Assembly: GCA_029817715.1 (NCBI GenBank)
Contig: JARUPY010000090.1
Span: 186,001 to 250,000, forward strand
DNA from: Melastoma dodecandrum
Taxonomy: Eukaryota; Streptophyta; Magnoliopsida; Myrtales; Melastomataceae
Reading direction: 5' to 3'
DNA length: 64,000 nt
Positions 35,268 to 45,606 of the stretch are shown piece after piece (position 1 is the first letter of the stretch; each line of letters begins with the position of its first letter). Under the pieces are notes generated by a model. It ran no database searches, was not told the DNA's origin, and saw only the letters and a program-made list of their open reading frames with translations. The translations under genes were made by a program, and so were the position numbers.

Positions 35268-35302
35268 AGCAGTTTCTTTCGCGCTTGCGAAAAAATTGCT
35301 GC
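35268..35302 (+). terminator. Imperfect hairpin after the formaldehyde operon
   Basis: TTTCGC-GCTT-GCGAAA forms the inner stem, extended outward by an imperfect CAGCAGTTT/AAATTGCTG pairing. No T-run follows, so termination is only probable. Confidence 0.4.
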
Positions 35303-35399
35303 GTTGCGGAATGACCCATCCTTCGTCATATCTCGCAATTCGTCGCGCGCGGCCGGGATTTAGGCCTAGTCTGCGCGTGCCTTCGCCTGGAACACGAGC

Positions 35400-36755
35400 A
35401 TGCCGACCGAGCAGACCACCGTCCTCTTCTCGCGCGAACAGGCCAAGAAGCCGATCGTCGTCGTCGTCGGCTGCGGCTTCGGCGGCCTGCAGGCGGCGAT
35501 GCATCTCCACAAGCTCGACATCGAGCTGGTGCTGATCGACCGCACCAACCATCACCTGTTCCAGCCGCTGCTGTACCAGGTGTCGACGGCCGCGCTGGCG
35601 CCGTCCGACATCGCCTCGCCGATCCGCTCGCTGCTCGGCACCAAGCCGAACGTGTCGGTGATCCTCGGCGAGGTCGACGGCGTCGACAAGGTGGCGCGCA
35701 CCGTCTGCATCAAGGACACCGGCGTCGTGCCCTACGACTACCTGATCCTGGCGACGGGCTCGGCCTACGCCTGGTTCGGCCACGACGAATGGTCGAGCCA
35801 TGCGGCGGTGCTCAAGACGCTGCCCGACGCGCTGCAGATCCGCCGCCGCATCCTCGAGGCGTTCGACTGGGCCGAGACGCGCACCGATCCCGAGGACGTC
35901 AAGGCGCTGATGACCTTCGTCGTCGTCGGCGGCGGCCCGACCGGTGTCGAGCTGACCGGCTCCCTCGCCGAACTGGCGCGCGCCACGCTGAAGTCCGAGT
36001 ACCGCCACATCGACCCGTCCAAGGCGCGCATCGTCCTCGTCGACGCCGCGCCGCGCATCCTCGGCGAGTTCCCCGAGCATCTTTCCGCCTACGCCAAGAA
36101 GGCGCTGGAGGATCTCGGCGTCGAGGTGAAGCTGAACACGCCCTGCGAGGAGATCGACGCGCGCGGCATCACGCTGAAGGGCGAGCGCATCGACACCGCC
36201 AACGTCTGCTGGTGCGCGGGCACGCGCGCCGAGCCCGCCGGCCAGTGGATCGGCGCCGCGACGGCCCGCAACAACGGCGTCGAGGTCACGAGCGATTGTT
36301 CGGTGCCGAACCATCCCGAGATCTTCGCGATCGGCGACGTGGCGAGCTACAAGACCAGCGACGGCAAGATCCTGCCGGGCCTCGCGCCCGTCGCCAAGCA
36401 GCAGGGCGCCTACGTGGCCAAGGTGGTCGCCAGCCGCATTGGCGCGCGCAAGCATCCGGGCCCGTTCAAGTATACCAACCTCGGCACGATGGCGGTCATC
36501 GGCCGTTCGCACGCCATCGCCGTGATGTTCGGCATGAAGCTCAGGGGCCGCCTCGCCTGGCTCGCCTGGTCGCTGGTCCACCTGCTGCTGCTGATCGGCT
36601 TCCGCAACCGGATCATGGTGTTCACCAACTGGGCGTGGGCGTTCTTCACCTACGGCCGCGGCTCGCGCCTCGTCGTCGGCAAGGCGCGCCGGCTTGTCGA
36701 GGACGATCATCTCGCGAGCCCGGAGCGCACGATGCAGAAGCAGGCGGCGGAGTAG
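35400..36755 (+). CDS. ndh: Type II NADH dehydrogenase (NDH-2), FAD-dependent
   Basis: A 451-residue single-subunit NADH:quinone oxidoreductase. The FAD site GCGFGGLQAA is at about 23-32, the NADH site GGGPTGVELTGSLAE at about 178-192, and the second FAD contact AIGDVASY near 310. The C-terminal 90 residues hold hydrophobic, aromatic-rich helices (LAWSLVHLLLLIGF, WAWAFFTYGRG) for membrane attachment. It passes electrons to quinone without pumping protons. It is monocistronic and convergent with the next gene, their stops one base apart. Confidence 0.9.
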   Translation: MPTEQTTVLFSREQAKKPIVVVVGCGFGGLQAAMHLHKLDIELVLIDRTNHHLFQPLLYQVSTAALAPSDIASPIRSLLGTKPNVSVILGEVDGVDKVARTVCIKDTGVVPYDYLILATGSAYAWFGHDEWSSHAAVLKTLPDALQIRRRILEAFDWAETRTDPEDVKALMTFVVVGGGPTGVELTGSLAELARATLKSEYRHIDPSKARIVLVDAAPRILGEFPEHLSAYAKKALEDLGVEVKLNTPCEEIDARGITLKGERIDTANVCWCAGTRAEPAGQWIGAATARNNGVEVTSDCSVPNHPEIFAIGDVASYKTSDGKILPGLAPVAKQQGAYVAKVVASRIGARKHPGPFKYTNLGTMAVIGRSHAIAVMFGMKLRGRLAWLAWSLVHLLLLIGFRNRIMVFTNWAWAFFTYGRGSRLVVGKARRLVEDDHLASPERTMQKQAAE

Positions 36756-36756
36756 G

Positions 36757-37260
36757 CTACTTCGTCGGCTTGGAGGCCTGGTCGACCAGGTAGCGCCAAT
36801 GGCCGCCGACGGCGACGGCCGCGTCGGTGAAGCGCGTGTGCGAGACGACGTCGGCGCCCCCGGCCTTCGGATGCAGGGTCAGCGTCGTCAGCCCCCACGA
36901 CACCACGAGCGGGGGCACCTCGACCCAATGGGCGTCCTCGACCTTCACGCCGACGCTGTAATGCGCGAACAGGTCGGCATAGCCGGCCATGATCGCCGCC
37001 GCGCCCTTCACCTGCACCGCGCCCGGCGGATAGGCGATCGTCGCGGTATCGTGCATCGCCGAGAGCGCCGCGAGGTCGCCGTGCTCCATGGCGCTGCGCC
37101 ACGCCGCGGCGGGCGGACTCTCGCCGTCGTGCACCTGCGGTTCATCGGCGGAGACGGTGTGCGAGCTCAGGATCAGGGCCGCCGCGGCCGTCGCCCGGCG
37201 CAGCGGGACCAGCCTTTTCCGCCATAGGGAGATGGCGAGCGGCGGTATCAGCGAAGACAA
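36757..37260 (-). CDS. Exported SnoaL/DUF4440-like protein
   Basis: About 167 residues: a long signal peptide (WRKRLVPLRRATAAAALILSSHTVSA) and an NTF2-like cone domain (AWRSAMEHGDLAALSAMHDTATIAYPPG, HWVEVPPLVVSWGLTTL, GHWRYLVDQAS). Such domains are ligand pockets or enzymes; the role is unknown. No in-frame ATG precedes the signal peptide; TTG 37260 is used tentatively and lacks a ribosome site. It begins five bases after the stop of the DUF882 gene, so coupling to that gene may supply translation. Confidence 0.55.
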   Translation of the reverse strand: MSSLIPPLAISLWRKRLVPLRRATAAAALILSSHTVSADEPQVHDGESPPAAAWRSAMEHGDLAALSAMHDTATIAYPPGAVQVKGAAAIMAGYADLFAHYSVGVKVEDAHWVEVPPLVVSWGLTTLTLHPKAGGADVVSHTRFTDAAVAVGGHWRYLVDQASKPTK

Positions 37261-37264
37261 GGAT

Positions 37265-38836
37265 TTACAGCGCGTCGGCGGCGGCGAGCTGATGCGCGGC
37301 GCGGCGCAGGCCGGTGACGTGCGGGCCGACCACGGCCGACGGCGCATCGAGGTCCTCGATCGCGCTGGGCGCGGGTGCGTCGACGCTACGTGCCATCGCG
37401 GTGACGGCAGCGACGGGGGCCGCAGCGGGCCTTTTCGCGGCAAGCTCCTGGCGCCGCCGGCGCGCGCCGGCGCGCAGGCCGACCGGCCGCAGCGCGCCTT
37501 CGATCGGACGCATGTCGCTGCCGACCGGCTCGCCGGCGAAGGCGAGGACGTTGGCCGGCCGCGACCGGTCGCCGGTGATGATGTCGGGCAGCGCGCTCCG
37601 ACGCAGCGTCGGCGTTTCGGGTGCCTCGAGGCTGGCGATCTGCTCGGCCGGGTGGGCCGGCGCGGCGTCCTGCGGCGCGGCAGCGGCGACGAACTCGGGG
37701 CGTGCCGGCGGCAGCGGCACGTCGGGCGCGACCGCGAACTCCGAGGGGCGACGCGGCGGCAACGGCGCGGGCGGCGCGTCGCTTGCGGGCGTCGCGAGGC
37801 TCGCGACCTCCTGCGGCGCGGGCTGCTGGCCGGGGGCGGGCTGTCCGGCGGCTTGGGCCTGCTGCGGATCGACCGCGCGCGGCTCCTGCTGCGGAGCTTG
37901 CGGCTGCGGCGCATAGGCGATCGCGCCGGCCGGCGGTGCCGCCTGGGCGACCTGCTGCGGCTGCGGAGCGGGCTCGGGCGCCGCCTGCTGCTGCACGGGG
38001 GGCGTCGGCGCGGGCGCCGCGCTGGCCACGGCCGTGCGGCGGTCTTCCTCGTCCTCGCGCGCCGCGCCGGCGCCGCTGCTGCCGCCACCGAACAGCCAGG
38101 CGAAGAAGCCGCCCGAATCCTGCTGCGCCGGCGGCAGATCGGTCTGGCCGCGCTGCGCAAGCTCGAGGCGGGCCTGATCGTAGCCGGGCAGCGTCTGCCC
38201 GTTCGAAGCGATGTGCACCGTCTTGCCGTCGGGGAACAGCGCGGCGAGCTGGTCGTAGGGCATGCGCGGCCAGGATCGCACGCCGCCGACGTCGATGTGC
38301 ACGAAGTTCGCCGACGGATACCAGCCGACGCCGCCGTGCTGGAGCTGCATCGCCACCTCGCGGATGCGATGCATCGGGAAGCCGGGCATGGTCGTGTCCA
38401 TCGCCTTGCCGAGCATGTGCTGCGAGTGCTCGGCGACCGCCTTCGAGCGGCGACGCAGCATCGCGTTGGTCTCGGGCGAGCGGTAGGCCGAATAGATCTG
38501 GATGCGGTCGGTGGCGCCGGCGGTGCGATAGGCTTCCCAGATCGCGTCGAACAGACGCGGATCCATGTTGATCTCGTCGTTGTTGCGCCAGTCGCGCAGG
38601 AAATGGTTCAGCTGCTGCAGCACCGCGGGATCGTAGTGGCCGTCGACGCGGAAGGTGGCGTCGATCGTCTCCAGCGTGTGCGTGTGGTAGAGATGGAGCG
38701 TGCGGGTCTCGCCGTCGGCGACGCAGTTCTGGGTCGCGGTCGGCGCGGCAAGCCAAGTGGCCAGGGAGAACAGCAGGCTCGTCGCGACGAGATTGCGCAG
38801 TCGTCTCGCCCCTTGGCGTAGATCCAGACGTCGCAA
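37265..38836 (-). CDS. DUF882 (YcbK/M15-like) exported protein with long Pro/Ala/Gln-rich tail
   Basis: About 523 residues. After a signal anchor, the first 200 residues form a DUF882 domain related to M15 peptidases: TLHLYHTHTLETID, SAYRSPETN, HMLGKAMD and FVHIDVGG contain the His/Asp set expected for zinc. The remaining 320 residues are low-complexity Pro, Ala and Gln, probably spanning the periplasm. The domain suggests a murein endopeptidase (MepK-like). TTG 38836 was chosen because GGGGGG lies just upstream and it gives a normal signal sequence; this start is uncertain. It is divergent from envC. Confidence 0.75.
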   Translation of the reverse strand: MRRLDLRQGARRLRNLVATSLLFSLATWLAAPTATQNCVADGETRTLHLYHTHTLETIDATFRVDGHYDPAVLQQLNHFLRDWRNNDEINMDPRLFDAIWEAYRTAGATDRIQIYSAYRSPETNAMLRRRSKAVAEHSQHMLGKAMDTTMPGFPMHRIREVAMQLQHGGVGWYPSANFVHIDVGGVRSWPRMPYDQLAALFPDGKTVHIASNGQTLPGYDQARLELAQRGQTDLPPAQQDSGGFFAWLFGGGSSGAGAAREDEEDRRTAVASAAPAPTPPVQQQAAPEPAPQPQQVAQAAPPAGAIAYAPQPQAPQQEPRAVDPQQAQAAGQPAPGQQPAPQEVASLATPASDAPPAPLPPRRPSEFAVAPDVPLPPARPEFVAAAAPQDAAPAHPAEQIASLEAPETPTLRRSALPDIITGDRSRPANVLAFAGEPVGSDMRPIEGALRPVGLRAGARRRRQELAAKRPAAAPVAAVTAMARSVDAPAPSAIEDLDAPSAVVGPHVTGLRRAAHQLAAADAL

Positions 38837-39081
38837 AGCCGGCCCCCCAGTCGCGCTACGGGCTACCGTAGGGCGGCCCGGAGACGACAGACAAGCTTCA
38901 AGCGGCAACAAGGGGGCAGGGGCCGCGCCGGCAGCGAGATTGTGGCCGGCTGTGGCCAAAATGCATCTGAGCTGCGGCCGTCCGCGCTCAAGATTGATTC
39001 GCGGCGCTCGCCTCGCCACCTGCCGACGCCGTCATAACGACAAGATCAGGACGTCTCTGAAGCCTGCGGCGGAGAGAGGCG

Positions 39082-40392
39082 ATGCGGGGCGAAGCGAGGC
39101 GGGCGTTGGCGTTGGCCCTGCTTGCAACGCTCCAATCTCTGGCGACGCTCCCGGCACGAGCCGACCCCGCGCCGACGCCGCTCGACCAGAAGCAGTTCGA
39201 GCTGCGCGGGCTGCAGGGGACGATCGACGCCAGCGCGGCGCGGCGTGCGGCGCTGTCGAGCGAGATCGCCGGCATCGAGGCCGACCACGCCAAGCTGTCG
39301 GCCGCGCTGATCGACACGACGGCCAAGGTGAATGCGTCCCAGGCGAAGATCGCCGATATCGAGAAGCGGCTCGATGCGCTCGGCGAGCGCGAGGCGGCGG
39401 CGCGGCGCACGCTCGACAGCCGCAAGGCCGTCGTCGCCGAGGTGCTCGCCGCGCTCCAGCGCATGGGGCGCAAGCCGCCGCCCGCGCTGCTCGTCGCGCC
39501 CGAGGACGTGCTGAAGGCGATCCGCACCTCGATGCTGCTCGGCGATCTCCTGCCGGCGATGCGCTCCGAGGTCGAGCGCCTCGTCGCCGACCTCACCGCA
39601 TTGACCGATGCGCGCAAGGCGGTGGAGTCGGAGCGCCGTGCGCTCGACGCCGAGGTCGTCTCGCTCGCCGCGGAACGCGAGCGCCTGTCGGCGCTCGTCG
39701 CGGCGCGGCAGGCCGCGCTCGGCAAGGCGCAGGGCGAGATGGCGGACGAAGCCGGCAAGGCCAAGCGTCTCGCCGAGGAGGCCGGCTCCCTCAAGGATTT
39801 GATCGCGCGCATGGAGCAAAACGACGCGGCGGCGGCCAAGGGCGCCGCGGCGGCGCGGCAATCCGACGCGAAGCTCGCTGCGATCACTCCGGACGCCGGC
39901 CTCGCTGCGCAGCCGTTCCGGGACCCGGCGCGGCTCGCCCCGGCGGTGGCCTTCGACAAGACCAAGGGTCTGTTGCCGATGCCGGTTTCGGGCTCGCTGC
40001 TGCGCGGCTTCGGCGACGACGACGGGCTCGGCGGCACGGAGAAGGGGATGCTGCTCGCCACCCCTGTCACGGCACCGGTTACTGCTCCGGCCGACGGCTG
40101 GATCGCCTACGCCGGCCCCTATCGGTCTTTCGGCCAGTTGCTGATCCTCAACGTCGGCAACGGCTACTACATAGTGCTTGCCGGCATGGATCGGATCAAC
40201 GTAGGCTCCGGGCAGTTCGTATTGGCCGGCGAGCCGATCGGCGCGATGGGAGACGGTTCGACCAAGACCGCCGCCGCCGTGGCGCTCGGTGCGGCACAAC
40301 CTCTCCTCTACGTAGAGTTTCGTAAGGACGGGGCGACGATCGATCCGGGCCCATGGTGGGCGAGACCGGAGCTTCAAAAGGTTCGCGGATGA
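39082..40392 (+). CDS. envC: EnvC-like murein hydrolase activator
   Basis: A 436-residue periplasmic protein with a signal peptide, a long coiled coil (about 30-260, split by a short helical break) and a C-terminal LytM/M23 domain. As in E. coli EnvC, the LytM domain lacks the zinc-binding His and Asp (for example the usual HxH is replaced near VNVGSGQFVLAG), so it should activate amidases rather than cut murein. GGAGAGAGG precedes the ATG. The stop overlaps ctpA (ATGA), the usual alphaproteobacterial arrangement. Confidence 0.88.
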   Translation: MRGEARRALALALLATLQSLATLPARADPAPTPLDQKQFELRGLQGTIDASAARRAALSSEIAGIEADHAKLSAALIDTTAKVNASQAKIADIEKRLDALGEREAAARRTLDSRKAVVAEVLAALQRMGRKPPPALLVAPEDVLKAIRTSMLLGDLLPAMRSEVERLVADLTALTDARKAVESERRALDAEVVSLAAERERLSALVAARQAALGKAQGEMADEAGKAKRLAEEAGSLKDLIARMEQNDAAAAKGAAAARQSDAKLAAITPDAGLAAQPFRDPARLAPAVAFDKTKGLLPMPVSGSLLRGFGDDDGLGGTEKGMLLATPVTAPVTAPADGWIAYAGPYRSFGQLLILNVGNGYYIVLAGMDRINVGSGQFVLAGEPIGAMGDGSTKTAAAVALGAAQPLLYVEFRKDGATIDPGPWWARPELQKVRG

Positions 40393-41271
40393 TGCGGAAA
40401 GTCTCGCTTGTGTTCCTGGGTGCGGCGCTCGGTGCCGCGTCCGTCTCGGTCGGCACGCAGATGCACGTGCTCGGCCATGCGAATGCGGCCGCATCCGACA
40501 CCTACCGCAGCCTGAACCTGTTCGGCGACGTCTTCGAGAAGATCCGCACCGACTACGTCGAGAAGCCCGACGATCAGAAGCTCGTCGAGGCGGCGATCAA
40601 CGGCATGCTCACCTCGCTCGACCCGCACTCGTCCTACATGGACGCCAAGGGCTTCCGCGAGATGAACGTGCAGACGCACGGCGAATTTGGCGGGCTCGGC
40701 ATCGAGGTCAGCCAGGACGACGGCCAGATCAAGGTCGTCACCCCGATCGACGACACGCCGGCATCGAAGGCCGGCATCCTGTCCGGCGACATCATCGACG
40801 CGATCGACGGCGATCCCGTCTCCGGCATGACGCTCAACCAGGCCGTCGACAAGATGCGCGGCGCCGTCAACACCCCCGTGACCCTGAAGATCCTGCGCGG
40901 GCCGAAGAAGGAAGCGAAGGACTACAAGCTCACCCGCGCCGTCATCACCATCAAGTCGGTGCGCAACAAGATCGAAGGCGGCGACATCGGCTACATCCGC
41001 ATCACGCAGTTCAACGAGCAGACCTACGACGGCGTGAAGGAGGCGATCGACAAGTTCGACAAGCAGATCCCGCAGGACAAGTTCAAGGGCTACATCCTCG
41101 ACCTGCGCAACAACCCCGGCGGCCTGCTCGACCAGTCGATCGCGGTGTCGAACGCCTTCATCGACAAGGGCGAGATCGTCTCGACGCGCGGCCGCAATGC
41201 CGACGAGACGCAGCGCTACAACGCGCGGCCGGGCGACATCTCGCACGGCAAGCCGCTCGTCGTGCTGATCA

Positions 41272-41302
<31 letters not shown>

Positions 41303-41834
41303 CGCCGGCGCGCTGCAGGACCACAAGCGCGGCACGATCATGGGCACGCGCTCGTTCGGCAAGGGCTCGGTGCAGACGATCATCCCGCTCGGCGGCAGCA
41401 ACGGCGCGATCCGCCTCACCACGGCGCGCTACTACACGCCGTCGGGCCGCTCGATCCAGGCGCGCGGCATCGAGCCGGACGTCGTCGTCAACGAGGACAT
41501 CCCGAAGGAATTCGTCGGCAAGGACGAGGTCAAGGGCGAGGCCTCGCTGAAGGGTCACCTGACCCAGACGGGCGAGGAGGGCCACGGCTCGTCGGCCTAC
41601 GTGCCGCCGGATCCCGCGAAGGATATCCAGCTGATCGCGGCCGAGGACCTGCTGCGCGGCATCAAGCGCGCCGCCAACGCCACGCCGTCGAACCCGACGC
41701 CGGCGGCGCCGATGCCGGCCGGCGCCCCGACGACCACCTTGCCGCCCGGTGCGCCCGCCCCGGCTGCGCCGACGACGGGCGGAACGCCGGCCAAGGCGCC
41801 GCCGTCGAAGCTGCCCTCGACCAAGATGCCGTGA
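40389..41834 (+). CDS. ctpA: Carboxy-terminal processing protease (S41 family)
   Basis: A 481-residue exported serine protease. After the signal peptide come an N-terminal helical domain (SLDPHSSYMD), a PDZ domain (about 85-170, EFGGLGIEV) and the S41 catalytic core with the Ser/Lys dyad in GGSASASEIVAGA and GTRSFGKGSVQ. The last 70 residues are a Pro/Ala-rich tail. These proteases trim periplasmic and envelope proteins, including murein hydrolases. It is translationally coupled to envC. Confidence 0.93.
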
Positions 41835-41982
41835 TCCGAGCCGACGCGGGATAGAGGTCCCGCCGTCGTTTCGCGCCTCGGCTTGCAAGCTATAAGATCG
41901 GCGGCATGCTTCAATGTGCCGCCGGCACGAGCTGATTCGCGACAGAGGCGAGCGGACGGCGGGACGGACGAGGATCGCCCCG

Positions 41983-43128
41983 ATGGATCTCAATGCGCCG
42001 CTCGGAAAGACGCCACCGCCGACAGGCGGCGACCGCGCGTCGGGCCGTGGCGCTTTCGGATCGCGTCGCCTCCGGCCGTTCCTGATCGGGGCCGGCGCGC
42101 TCGTCGCGGTCGCTGCTCTTGTCGCGCTCGGCGCGACGCTGTGGACCGCCGATCCGCACGGCGGCGAGCCCTACGTCGTCGCGTCGATCCCGCCGCGTGA
42201 AGCCAAGCCGGTGCCGGTGCCGAAGCCGGCTCCGCTCGATCCGGTGACGACGGGCTCGATCCAGCCGGGCGTCGCTAACGCCCCGGCGGCACCGCTCCCG
42301 CCTGCGCATGCCGCGCAGGGTGCGGGCACCCCTCTCATCATCGACGTGGCCAAGGTGCTGGCCGAGCGCGAGCATGGCGCCGCCGGCGCATCGGGCGACG
42401 GCGGGTCGATGCCGCCCGCCGCACAGCCCGCCGCCGACGTGAAGCCGCGGATCGCGATCTTCGTGTCCGGCATGGGCCTTCCCGGGCCGGCGACCCGGAC
42501 CGCGATCGAGCTGATGCCCTCGGCCGTCACCCTGGCCTTCATGCCGTATGGCGAGGGTGTGCCGGCCGCCGTCGCGTCGGCGCGCGAGCGCGGGCACGAG
42601 ATCCTGCTCCAGGTGCCGATGCAGAACGCCGGCGGCGCGCCCTTGCCGGGTCCGCACGCCCTGCAGGCGAGCGAGCCGACGCCGCAGGTCGAGGTGGATG
42701 TCGCCTGGCTGATGGGCCGGATCGACGGCTATGACGGTGTCGTCAACATGCTCGGCGCGCCGGTCACGTCGGATCGCAACGTGATGGGCGAGCTCATGAA
42801 GGCGATCCGGGCGCGCGGCCTGTTCTATCTCGACGACGGCACGTCGAAGCGCAGCCTCGGCCCCGCCCTGGCCCTGGCCCAGGGCATGCCCGCGCTGCGC
42901 GCCGACGTCGTCCTCGACGCGACCGCGGACCCCGCCGTCGTCCATGCCAATCTCGAGGCCCTGGTCGCCGTCGCCAAGCGCAACGGCAGCGCGATCGGCA
43001 TGGCGAGCGGCCTGCCGGATCATCTCGCGGCGATCGCCGCCTTCGCCGCCGGGTTGTCGGCGCGGGGCATCGATCTCGTGCCGGTCTCCGCGCTCGCCGG
43101 CCGCATGACACGGACGGTCGCCAAATGA
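41983..43128 (+). CDS. Divergent polysaccharide deacetylase family protein (YibQ-like)
   Basis: A 381-residue protein with one N-terminal membrane anchor (about 24-48), a Pro-rich linker, and a catalytic-type domain (from about 150) with [31 protein letters not shown] and LDATADP, the pattern of the DUF610/YibQ divergent polysaccharide deacetylases. The usual Asp after the first strand is Ser (FVSGMG in place of the family's IDD-type motif), so activity is unsure. It stands between ctpA and rppH as in many Alphaproteobacteria. Confidence 0.82.
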   Translation: MDLNAPLGKTPPPTGGDRASGRGAFGSRRLRPFLIGAGALVAVAALVALGATLWTADPHGGEPYVVASIPPREAKPVPVPKPAPLDPVTTGSIQPGVANAPAAPLPPAHAAQGAGTPLIIDVAKVLAEREHGAAGASGDGGSMPPAAQPAADVKPRIAIFVSGMGLPGPATRTAIELMPSAVTLAFMPYGEGVPAAVASARERGHEILLQVPMQNAGGAPLPGPHALQASEPTPQVEVDVAWLMGRIDGYDGVVNMLGAPVTSDRNVMGELMKAIRARGLFYLDDGTSKRSLGPALALAQGMPALRADVVLDATADPAVVHANLEALVAVAKRNGSAIGMASGLPDHLAAIAAFAAGLSARGIDLVPVSALAGRMTRTVAK

Positions 43129-43164
43129 GGCGTCGACGGGCGAACGGACGGATAGGTCGGTAAA

Positions 43165-43669
43165 GTGCGTGGTTTCGAACAGTACCGGCCCTGCGTCGGC
43201 ATCATGCTCCTCAATGCCGAGGGCCTCGTGTTCGTCGGGCGGCGCAAGACGAAGCGCGCCTCCGAGCATCTCGGCAGCGCATTACCTGTGGCAGATGCCC
43301 CAGGGCGGCATCGATCCCGGCGAGGATCCCTATCGCGCCGCACTGCGCGAACTGACCGAGGAGACCAACGTCACCTCCGTCGAGCCTCTCGCCGAGGCGC
43401 CCGACTGGTACACCTACGACCTGCCCGTCGACGCCAGCAAGAAGGCGTGGCGCGGCCGCTACCAGGGCCAGCGGCAGAAATGGTTTGCGCTGCGGTTCAC
43501 GGGGGCGGACGACGAGATCGACGTCCTCAAGCCGGCCGGGGGCGTCAAGCCCGAGTTCGACGAATGGCGCTGGGCGCGGATGGAGACGCTGCCGGAGCTG
43601 ATCATCCCGTTCAAGCGCGAGGTCTACGAACGCGTCGTGCAGGCGTTCAAGCCCTACGCGGCGCCGTAA
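43165..43669 (+). pseudogene. rppH: RNA pyrophosphohydrolase (Nudix) with an apparent frameshift
   Basis: RppH removes pyrophosphate from mRNA 5' ends to start decay. The N-terminal segment ([20 protein letters not shown]) lies in the frame of a GTG at 43165. The Nudix box and remainder ([20 protein letters not shown] and beyond, to 43669) lie in the next frame. The switch falls between about 43255 and 43290, in or before AGCGCATTACC; a missing GC pair or one extra base would explain it. The Nudix glutamates (RELTEETN) are intact in the second frame. Either the gene is broken or the base call is wrong; no slippery site was seen. Confidence 0.85.
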
Positions 43670-43679
43670 GCGGCGTGGG

Positions 43680-44186
43680 CTATTCGAACGCGAAGGCCGC
43701 GCGCATGCGCATCTCGGAACCGAAGCGCTCCTGCGCCTCGCGCACGAACTTGCCCCCGAGCCTTTTGTAGAACCCAATCGCGCGATCGTTCTCCGCCAGG
43801 GCCCAGACGACGAGCGACTTGTAGCCGTGGTCGACGAGGTCGTTGCGGGCGACGTTGAACAGCCGGCGACCGAAGCCGAGGCCCTGGAATTCGGGCGCGA
43901 TATAGAGCTCGAAGATCTCGGCGCCGTACGGCATCGAGGGGACGCGGTTGCGTCCGTAGCTGGCATAGCCGCCGATCGTTTCGTCAAAATCGAGCACGAC
44001 GAGGCGGGACCGGCGCACGATCGCCGAATGCCACCAGCGCGGCCCGCGTCGCGCGATCATCTTCTCGAGCTCGCGGCCGGGGATGATGCCGCGATAGGCG
44101 TCGCGCCACGCCGCGTCATGCACCTCCGCGATGCCCTCGGCATCGTCTTCGCGGGCATTGCGGATCGTGATGAGCGTCTCGACCAT
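43680..44186 (-). CDS. GNAT-family N-acetyltransferase
   Basis: A 168-residue GNAT enzyme. Strand 4 and the acetyl-CoA pyrophosphate loop are clear in FELYIAPEFQGLGFGRRLFN (about 97-116), and the C-terminal motif B is AENDRAIGFYKRLGG. Substrate unknown. It is convergent with rppH and lies 48 bases upstream of nothing recognisable on its own strand, so it is probably monocistronic. Confidence 0.85.
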   Translation of the reverse strand: MVETLITIRNAREDDAEGIAEVHDAAWRDAYRGIIPGRELEKMIARRGPRWWHSAIVRRSRLVVLDFDETIGGYASYGRNRVPSMPYGAEIFELYIAPEFQGLGFGRRLFNVARNDLVDHGYKSLVVWALAENDRAIGFYKRLGGKFVREAQERFGSEMRMRAAFAFE

Positions 44187-44234
44187 GGACCCGAGATTAG
44201 GCTTGGAATTGCTCAGCCGGCAAGGGATTTCGCG

Positions 44235-45518
44235 TCAGGTTTCGAGGGCGTGTCGACCCGCCATCATCGCACCTGTTGCGGCCGCATCGGGAAGGCTGTC
44301 GAGCGCCGCCGCGGCCGGCCTGTCGCCGCGGCTCGAGCGGGCGAGCAGGCCGAATGCGATCGCCTGCAGGCTGGCGAGCGTGACGAACCAGAGTTCGGCC
44401 GTGGCGACGCCGAACAGCGCGATCGACAGGGTCGCGACGAGGCCAGCGAGAAGCGCCGGCGCGACGAAGCTCGCGGCCCGTGCCGCGGCGATTAGCCCGA
44501 GCACGAAGACGGCCGCGAAGGCGGCCGCGCCGATGACGCCGAGGTCGTACCAGATCTCGAACAGGATCGAGCGCGGCGTGTGCGGCGGCAGGAAGCCGAG
44601 GGCGGCGCCGTAGCGCGCGAGGTCGAGCCCGTGCCCGGTGATCAGCCGGATCGGATCGGAGGCGACGAGGGTCCGCCAGTCCTGCATCGCGGCGACGGTG
44701 CTGCGGCCGACGATCGCGATGCGCTCGGCGAGCGGCGCCAGCGCGAAGGGCAGGAGCGGCGCGACGGCGACAAGCCCGCAGAACACCGCCGCGATGACGA
44801 CGGCGACACGACGCGGCGCATCGCCGGTCAGCGCGAAGGCGACGGCGCCGAGCATGAAGGCGGCCATCGCCAGCGGCGCCTGCGTCACCATGACGACATC
44901 CGCGACAAGGATCGCCAGCAGCACGGCGAGGAGCCAGCGGCCGAAGGCGGCGAGCGCGCCCAGCGCCGGCCAGACGAGCACGACGATGGTCAGCACCGAA
45001 TGTTCCAGCAGCGAGGAGTCGAACTCGCTGCTGCCGCGAAACGAGGCGGGGCCGAGAAACGCCATCGCGAGGGTCGACAGCGACGTGATCGCGACGCCGG
45101 CCGGCAGCAGGTAGAGCGCGGGCCGCGCGCGCCGTTCCGGCAGATAGGCGACGACCAGGGTCGCGAGCGCGGCGATGACGAGCGTTGCCGCGTAATGCGG
45201 CACGGCGACCCAAGGATAGGGCGTCCAGACGATCGACAGCCCCATCCAGCCGACGAGGATCAGCGCGGCGATCGCGATGGGCTGGCGGACGAGGTCGCGC
45301 AGCGAGCCGAGCCCCTCGCGCGACAGGGTGATGAGCAGTGCCGCGAGCAAAACGCAGGCGCCGATCGGCAGCAGGATGAACAGCGCGCGCCGCGACACGA
45401 CGCCGATGAGCGGCGCGCCGACCATGAGGATCGTCATGCCCGTCCAGCCGAGCAGCCGCGCGGCGTCCCGAGCGGGATCGAAGCGGCGGGAGGGCGCGGG
45501 CTCGGACATCTGGAGCAT
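44235..45518 (-). CDS. O-antigen ligase/polymerase-like membrane protein (WaaL/Wzy family)
   Basis: A 427-residue polytopic protein with about 11 membrane helices. The periplasmic loop region near residues 290-325 reads GHGLDLARYGAALGFLPPHTPRSILFEIWYDLGVIG, corresponding to the catalytic loop of O-antigen ligases; the usual His-Asn is His-Thr. It likely ligates or polymerises surface glycan in the inner membrane. Start 45518 or 45509 (MSEPAP). There is no other LPS gene in the immediate neighbourhood. Confidence 0.72.
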   Translation of the reverse strand: MLQMSEPAPSRRFDPARDAARLLGWTGMTILMVGAPLIGVVSRRALFILLPIGACVLLAALLITLSREGLGSLRDLVRQPIAIAALILVGWMGLSIVWTPYPWVAVPHYAATLVIAALATLVVAYLPERRARPALYLLPAGVAITSLSTLAMAFLGPASFRGSSEFDSSLLEHSVLTIVVLVWPALGALAAFGRWLLAVLLAILVADVVMVTQAPLAMAAFMLGAVAFALTGDAPRRVAVVIAAVFCGLVAVAPLLPFALAPLAERIAIVGRSTVAAMQDWRTLVASDPIRLITGHGLDLARYGAALGFLPPHTPRSILFEIWYDLGVIGAAAFAAVFVLGLIAAARAASFVAPALLAGLVATLSIALFGVATAELWFVTLASLQAIAFGLLARSSRGDRPAAAALDSLPDAAATGAMMAGRHALET

Positions 45519-45606
45519 GATGGCCCACCCATAGCACGCCGTTCGCGCCGGCTGTCATGCACAGGTGCGATGCGTCTTGCGGGATGGTTTCCGCCGAGCG
45601 GCGCCG

